Below are positions 7,416 to 10,769 of a stretch of DNA of 10,769 nt, piece after piece. A program made the position numbers and the translations under genes. Position 1 is the first letter of the stretch. Every line of letters begins with the position of its first letter. This DNA is from Candidatus Aminicenantes bacterium UBA4820. Its GTDB lineage: Bacteria; Acidobacteriota; UBA4820. Below the pieces are notes generated by a model. That model saw only the letters and a list, made by a program, of their open reading frames with translations, had not been told where the DNA came from and did not search any database. The stretch spans positions 1 through 10,769 of the forward strand of contig DHFQ01000072.1 in assembly GCA_002402325.1 (NCBI GenBank). Reading direction: 5' to 3'.

Positions 7416-7998
7416 TAAAGACCTTGATTCTTTAAAAGAAATTAGCAATATTGGTGCAGGAAATGCTGTAACCGCCCTTCATCAGATGACAAATAAACTA
7501 ATAATGCTTGAAGTTCCTACTGTTTCTCTTCTTCCCTTTAAAGATGTGGTTAAAAGACTCGGAGGACCAGAAGAGGAGGTTGTAGGCTTGTTGTTTAGAA
7601 TTTTCGGCGACGCAAGGGGAAATATGCTAATTGCGATGCCAAAGAACTCAGCGGAACAACTTGTGAAAATCCTTTTCCCGGATAAAGATTTAGCCTTTGG
7701 TGAAATGCAGATAAGCGCTCTAAAAGAGGTTGGTAACATTCTTACATCAACCTACCTCAATGCTATGTGTTACATAATAAAAAAAATACTTGTTCCTTCA
7801 ATTCCCTCGTTTTCAATTGATATGGCACAGGCAATAGTTGATCTTTTATTAATTGAGATCGCAGAAGTTAGCAATGAGGCACTTGTAATTGAAACCTACT
7901 TCAGGTCAAAAGACAACTCTTTTTATGGCCATTTCTTTTTACTTCCAGACCCCACTTCCATCAATGTAATTCTTGATGCGATTTCTATCTCAAAATGA
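7396..7998 (+). CDS. cheC: CheC, CheY-P phosphatase
   Basis: A 200-residue CheC-family protein that dephosphorylates CheY-P and so contributes to signal termination and adaptation. Both conserved (D/S)xxxExxN phosphatase motifs are present: D11-E15-N18 in LDSLKEISNIGAGNA and S107-E111-N114 in ISALKEVGNILTSTY. That is the two-site arrangement of CheC rather than CheX, and the length fits CheC of Bacillus and Thermotoga. In those organisms CheD binds and stimulates CheC, but no cheD is in the window. The protein lacks the extra motor-binding domain of FliY. The start at 7396 overlaps cheA by 20 bases with GGAGG at 7385-7389, and its stop overlaps the next gene as ATGA. Confidence 0.95.
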   Translation: MFLRLNDKDLDSLKEISNIGAGNAVTALHQMTNKLIMLEVPTVSLLPFKDVVKRLGGPEEEVVGLLFRIFGDARGNMLIAMPKNSAEQLVKILFPDKDLAFGEMQISALKEVGNILTSTYLNAMCYIIKKILVPSIPSFSIDMAQAIVDLLLIEIAEVSNEALVIETYFRSKDNSFYGHFFLLPDPTSINVILDAISISK

Positions 7999-8420
7999 AA
8001 GAGAAGTCCTCTCTTAAATTTTATGACTATCTTGGATATTCATTTTTGTTGATTTCACTTCCAATCATTCTCTTTTTAGCCTATTTGTTAATTCCTAAAA
8101 GTGGGGGAGTAGGAACTCATGAAGAATTGGGGCTTCCTCCCTGCGGTTTTTATTTGATGTTTCATAAACCCTGTCCATCCTGCGGAATGACGACTTCGTT
8201 TGCCCTTTTAATGCATGGAAAAATAATTCAAGCTATTAAAGCACAGCCCGCCGGGGTTTTTCTCTTTTTGTCTGCCATCTTCGTCTATATTACAATTCCA
8301 TATCACTTTGCAAAGAGAAAAAAATTGGTTGATCTTCTTGAATTGCCCTACCTTCTTCCCATTCTCATTGCAAATGTTGTATTCATTTTAATCGTCTTTA
8401 TAATAAGATTGTTTTTATAG
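7995..8420 (+). CDS. DUF2752 family small membrane protein
   Basis: A 141-residue integral membrane protein with three clear hydrophobic helices at about residues 13-33, 85-104 and 118-140. Between the first two lies the DUF2752 hallmark CPSCGMTT at 60-67, followed by MHGKIIQAIKAQPAG at 73-87, which matches the family pattern CPxCGxTR...GxxxxAxxxNP. A third cysteine, C50, lies just before. The family's usual Arg after CGxT is Thr here. The function of DUF2752 is not known; the paired cysteines could bind metal or undergo redox change, but that is speculation. It overlaps the cheC stop by four bases and has little Shine-Dalgarno, so it appears translationally coupled to cheC and is the last gene of the operon. 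A link to chemotaxis is inferred from position only. Confidence 0.82.
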   Translation: MKEKSSLKFYDYLGYSFLLISLPIILFLAYLLIPKSGGVGTHEELGLPPCGFYLMFHKPCPSCGMTTSFALLMHGKIIQAIKAQPAGVFLFLSAIFVYITIPYHFAKRKKLVDLLELPYLLPILIANVVFILIVFIIRLFL

Positions 8421-8499
8421 AAAGCTCACTTCCCAGGGAAGGTGGTTCCAATCAAGACTGGGGGGAGGTTTCCTACGAGGATTTTCAAAAATAAAAACC
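8421..8499. repeat. Convergent intergenic gap with GC-rich inverted repeats
   Basis: These 79 bases separate two converging genes. CTTCCC (8429-8434) and GGGAAG (8436-8441) form an inverted repeat around one central base, and GGAA (8437-8440) can alternatively pair with TTCC (8446-8449). A run GGGGGGAGG follows at 8460-8468. The composition differs from the surrounding AT-rich coding DNA. No T tract follows a stem on either strand, so this is not a typical intrinsic terminator. It resembles the larger element at 10683-10734 in layout (inverted C-rich/G-rich arms, then AAGGTGG). Confidence 0.35.
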
Positions 8500-9207
8500 C
8501 TACATTTTTAGTAAAACACCGTTTTCTTGAAGCCATTCCCTATATTTTTCATAATTTGGGATTATTTTTTTTAAAAGTCGCCAGAATCTGTCTGAATGAT
8601 CATAATGCTTAAAGTGGCAAACCTCGTGAGCAACGACATAGTCTAAAACTTCTGGAGGGGCAAAGAGCAGTCTCCAATTAAAAGAAAGATTTCCTTTAGA
8701 GCTTAGCGAGCCCCACCTTGTTTTTTGATCTTTTATGCTGATTGTTCCAAACTTAACATTCAGTTTTCCGGCAAAATATTCAACCCTTCTTGAGAAAAAG
8801 AGTAACGCTCGTTCTTTAAGCCAGTTTGTTACTATATCGGATAAATTTTCCTCTGAATTTTTGGGCATAACCACTTTTATAGAGTTGTTTATGAGCCTTA
8901 CTTTTGGTTTTGGGCATGCAACATTCTTGACTTTGATGTTGACTTTTCTTCCCCTATAAACAATAACTTTTGAATTTTCAAGAGAGGGGAGTGCACTTTT
9001 GAGTTTTTCCTCTCGCAATTTGATCATCTTTAGAACCCAATCTTTATTTTGCTTCAAAATTCGAGGAATGATAGTAGATTTTCTTCCCTTTGGCAAAATG
9101 ACAACCAATCCATTTTCATCTTCCATTTTAAGCCATATAGCAGAAGATTTAGCACTTCTTTTAACGGTGCAAGAGACTTTTTTTCCATTTAAAATAATAG
9201 TCTTCAT
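8500..9207 (-). CDS. YgjP-type zinc metallopeptidase (DUF45)
   Basis: A 235-residue putative cytosolic zinc protease of the YgjP-like family, with no signal peptide or membrane helix. The C-terminal half carries the family signature: TRWGSLSSKGNLSFNWRL at 163-180, then the zinc site HEVCH at 194-198 with a third histidine, H204, in YDHSDRFW, as in the family's HExxH...NHSxxFW. E195 would be the catalytic base. The N-terminal half has the beta-rich segments typical of the family and no known motif of its own. The physiological substrate of YgjP proteins is unclear. It starts at ATG 9207 (minus strand) behind a weak GGTGA. It lies 96 bases downstream of pepT, with a likely promoter in that gap, so it may be transcribed both alone and with pepT. 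Length and motifs look complete. Confidence 0.9.
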   Translation of the reverse strand: MKTIILNGKKVSCTVKRSAKSSAIWLKMEDENGLVVILPKGRKSTIIPRILKQNKDWVLKMIKLREEKLKSALPSLENSKVIVYRGRKVNIKVKNVACPKPKVRLINNSIKVVMPKNSEENLSDIVTNWLKERALLFFSRRVEYFAGKLNVKFGTISIKDQKTRWGSLSSKGNLSFNWRLLFAPPEVLDYVVAHEVCHFKHYDHSDRFWRLLKKIIPNYEKYREWLQENGVLLKM

Positions 9208-9225
9208 CTATATCACCATCTACTT

Positions 9226-9254
9226 TATATACTTTATTTTTACAAATTTATCAA
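9226..9254 (-). promoter_or_regulatory. Sigma-70-like promoter for the YgjP-type gene
   Basis: On the minus strand TTGATA (9254-9249) and TATATA (9231-9226) are separated by exactly 17 bases, close to consensus in both hexamers. Transcription would start a few bases later and leave a very short leader before ATG at 9207. Confidence 0.55.
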
Positions 9255-9263
9255 CTCCCAGAG

Positions 9264-9292
9264 ATTGCGTTTTTGTTTTCTTTTACCGCAAT
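9264..9292. repeat. Inverted repeat ATTGCG-N17-CGCAAT between pepT and the YgjP-type gene
   Basis: ATTGCG at 9264-9269 and CGCAAT at 9287-9292 are perfect inverted copies separated by a 17-base homopyrimidine-rich loop on the + strand. It lies just downstream of the pepT stop and 10 bases upstream of the predicted -35 box. It could be a weak terminator stem for pepT or an operator; the long A/T loop makes a classical terminator unlikely. Confidence 0.3.
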
Positions 9293-9303
9293 ATAAGGCA
9301 GTA

Positions 9304-10581
9304 TTAAACTAAATTTGCCTCTTTTGCCCAGAGAAAAGCAAGATTTCTTATGGTTTCTGAAGATTTTGCAAGCCACTCTAATGAAATGTGCTCTTTAACT
9401 CCGTGGAAGCATAGCGCGCCGTTAAATATGTTTGGAGTTGGAAGCCCCATAAAGCAAAGTCTGCAACCATCAGTGCCACCTCTTATGTAACCTTCATAAG
9501 GTTCCACTCCACACATTTTTATAGCCTTTTTTGCGATGGCGACAACTTTTGGATATTTATCTAAAACTACCTTCATATTCTTGTATCCTTTTTCAACTTT
9601 TACTTCGAAAGAAACTCCTTCCCATCTCTTTTCAGTTTCTTTTGCGACTCTAATTAGTTCTTTTGTCCTTTCCTCCAATTCTTCATCGCTAAAGGCTCTT
9701 AAAATGAATTTTACGACAACCTGTCCGACCTCTCCGCTTAGTGCTATAGGATGGATATACGGCTCTTTGTTTTCGGTTGTTTCAGGAAGAGAGTTCTCTG
9801 GAAGGTTTTTTATAAAATCTGCAGCGGCTCTCACTGCATTTTTCATTTTACCCTTTGCAAGTCCAGGATGAATGTCGTATCCCGTTACCGTTACGGTAGC
9901 AGAATCCCCACAAAAAGTTTCCGTTTCTATCTCGCCAAGGACAGAGCCATCTACCGTATATGCTATGTCTGCACCAAACTTCTTTGTATCAAAAAAGTCC
10001 ATCCCTCTACCAGTCTCTTCATCGGGGCTAAAGCAAATTCTGATTTTTGGATGGGGAATTTCCTTGTTGTTTATAAAAAATTTTGCCATCTCCATAATTG
10101 AAGCAATCCCAGCCTTATCATCAGCACCAAGGAGAGTTGAACCATCGGTTGTAACTACAGTGTGTCCAACAAACTGCTTGAGATATGGGCTATCATCCTC
10201 CGTTATAGTAATTCCATTAGTTGGAAGGTGGATAGGATTTCCATCATAATTTTCTATTATTTGTGGATTAACATTCTCACCACTCGTCCCGGGATATGTA
10301 TCTACATGGGCAAAGTAACCAAGGACAGGAGCATTTTCAACCCCGTTGCTTGAATTAATTGTAGCAAAAAGGTAGCCGTGTTCATCCAGCGTAATTTCAT
10401 CAAGCCCAATTTCCTCAAGTTCCTTTTTTAAAAGATTCAATAAATCCCATTGTTCTTTTGTAGAAGGGAATGTTTCTGAAGTCTCGCTCGATCTCGTGTT
10501 TATCTTGCAATATCTTACAAATCTCTCAAGAAGGTCTTTTTTTTCATTCTCGCTTAAAGTAAAGCTTTTATACTCGGTCAT
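9304..10581 (-). CDS. pepT: Peptidase T (tripeptide aminopeptidase, M20B)
   Basis: A 425-residue cytosolic di-zinc aminopeptidase that releases the N-terminal residue from tripeptides. The full M20B site is visible: H92 and D94 in AHVDTYPG, bridging D154 in GADDKAGIA, E188-E189 in SPDEETGRG (general base and ligand), D211 in TVDGS, and H393 in CFHGVKE. IRGGTDG at 366-372 followed by MGLPTPNIF at 378-386 is a strong PepT signature. Near the last ligand, the common NFHGKHEF appears as CFHGVKEH, a mild deviation. Length is slightly above the 405-410 typical of PepT, from a longer N-terminus and small inserts. ATG at 10581 (minus strand) follows an excellent AAAGGAGG and an extended -10 promoter. 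It is probably part of peptide nutrition and has no evident connection to the che operon on the other strand. Confidence 0.95.
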   Translation of the reverse strand: MTEYKSFTLSENEKKDLLERFVRYCKINTRSSETSETFPSTKEQWDLLNLLKKELEEIGLDEITLDEHGYLFATINSSNGVENAPVLGYFAHVDTYPGTSGENVNPQIIENYDGNPIHLPTNGITITEDDSPYLKQFVGHTVVTTDGSTLLGADDKAGIASIMEMAKFFINNKEIPHPKIRICFSPDEETGRGMDFFDTKKFGADIAYTVDGSVLGEIETETFCGDSATVTVTGYDIHPGLAKGKMKNAVRAAADFIKNLPENSLPETTENKEPYIHPIALSGEVGQVVVKFILRAFSDEELEERTKELIRVAKETEKRWEGVSFEVKVEKGYKNMKVVLDKYPKVVAIAKKAIKMCGVEPYEGYIRGGTDGCRLCFMGLPTPNIFNGALCFHGVKEHISLEWLAKSSETIRNLAFLWAKEANLV

Positions 10582-10585
10582 CTTT

Positions 10586-10593
10586 CCTCCTTT
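10586..10593 (-). promoter_or_regulatory. pepT ribosome binding site
   Basis: AAAGGAGG on the minus strand, 4 bases before ATG 10581. It is the strongest Shine-Dalgarno in the window and fixes the pepT start. Confidence 0.85.
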
Positions 10594-10612
10594 ACAATCA
10601 ATATAAAAAAAA

Positions 10613-10640
10613 AGTATAACACAATTTTAAAAAATTCAAA
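10613..10640 (-). promoter_or_regulatory. Probable pepT promoter with extended -10
   Basis: On the minus strand TGTTATACT gives a TATACT -10 (10618-10613) with the TGn extension. Upstream only weak -35 candidates exist (TTTGAA at 10640-10635, spacing 16, or TTGAAT at 10639-10634, spacing 15), which an extended -10 could compensate for. A poly-T/A tract between -10 and the ribosome site gives a short AT-rich leader. Confidence 0.5.
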
Positions 10641-10644
10641 AAAA

Positions 10645-10769
10645 TGGTTGGTAGCGCTGTCGTAGCCGCAGGCTTCAGTTATCTCCTCCCATCTCAGGGG
10701 AGGAAAAAGGTGGGGTTACAACTTTAGAAACCCCCTCTTTGTCTCCGGGGCTGTCCAAAAAGTTTTTTA
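10645..10769. repeat. GC-rich hairpin-rich intergenic element, no gene seen
   Basis: This 125-base edge segment is much richer in G and C than the rest of the window. It contains AGCC-GCA-GGCT (10664-10674), a 7-bp stem TCCTCCC (10684-10690) with GGGAGGA (10698-10704) and a 7-base loop, and GGGGTT (10712-10717) with AACCCC (10729-10734) around an 11-base loop. GTAGC occurs twice, at 10651 and 10662. No open reading frame or RNA gene is recognised. The arrangement resembles dispersed intergenic repeats known from many bacterial genomes, possibly two types side by side. It continues to the window edge. Confidence 0.4.

Larger units (their letters stand above)
60..8420 (+). other. Predicted single transcription unit: metabolic pair, che module and DUF2752 gene
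   Basis: Nine genes on one strand are joined by overlaps or minimal gaps. With the preferred starts the junctions are: overlap of 20 bases (1366-1385), 8 bases (2669-2676), 4 bases (3469-3472), gap of 2, gap of 1, gap of 5, overlap of 20 (7396-7415) and overlap of 4 (7995-7998). Such spacing indicates cotranscription and translational coupling. Seen directly: spacing and order. Inferred: a single promoter at 60-65 and a shared physiological role. Confidence 0.75.

Noticed and set aside
8421..8499. Intrinsic terminator between the converging DUF2752 and YgjP-type genes
   Set aside because: The CTTCCC/GGGAAG palindrome leaves only one central base, so the real stem is short, and no T tract follows a stem on either strand.
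9536..10353. Several + strand open frames opposite pepT
   Set aside because: The minus-strand frame encodes a full peptidase T with all catalytic motifs; the opposite frames have no recognisable motifs or ribosome sites.
10645..10769. CRISPR array or tRNA at the right edge
   Set aside because: There is no regularly spaced direct repeat and no cloverleaf; the short stems are unevenly placed and the two GTAGC copies are too short and too close.

Overview
The window is AT-rich with Lys/Glu/Ile-rich proteins, AGA/AGG/AAA/ATA-heavy codon use and very tight gene packing. This looks like a low-GC, possibly thermophilic, bacterium. The chemotaxis genes are of the Thermotoga/Bacillus/archaeal style: CheC is present and CheA has a P2 domain of the type seen in those groups. 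A Caldisericum-like, Thermotogota-like or deep Firmicutes-like source would fit, but the sequence alone does not settle the taxonomy.

Region 1 (about 60-8420, + strand) reads as one uninterrupted operon of nine genes. Every junction is an overlap or a gap of five bases or less. A TATAAT box at 60-65 precedes a Cys/Met-metabolism PLP enzyme of the methionine gamma-lyase/cystathionine lyase type. A shortened YtcJ-like amidohydrolase follows. Then come cheR, a methyl-accepting chemotaxis protein, cheW, cheY, cheA and cheC, and last a DUF2752 small membrane protein. The che genes form a nearly complete signalling module: receptor, coupling protein, kinase, response regulator, methyltransferase and CheY-P phosphatase. 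No cheB or cheD lies in the window. The receptor has two membrane helices joined by only about ten residues, so it has no extracytoplasmic ligand-binding domain. Its signalling tip carries His at two positions of an otherwise very conserved motif.

Region 2 (8421-8499) is a short gap between convergent genes. It contains GC-rich purine/pyrimidine inverted repeats and no convincing terminator.

Region 3 (8500-10581, - strand) holds pepT (peptidase T) followed by a YgjP-type zinc metallopeptidase. The latter appears to have its own sigma-70-like promoter in the 96-base gap. Peptidase T has a near-perfect Shine-Dalgarno and an extended -10 promoter.

Region 4 (10582-10769) holds the pepT promoter, then a GC-rich stretch with no gene. 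That stretch contains several short hairpins resembling dispersed intergenic repeats, and a shorter relative may lie in the 8421-8499 gap.

Nothing in the window is clearly a wholly new system. The most unusual points are the coupling of a sulfur-amino-acid lyase and an amidohydrolase to a chemotaxis operon, the amidohydrolase stripped of its usual beta-sandwich, the domain-less receptor with an altered tip, and a DUF2752 protein translationally coupled to cheC.
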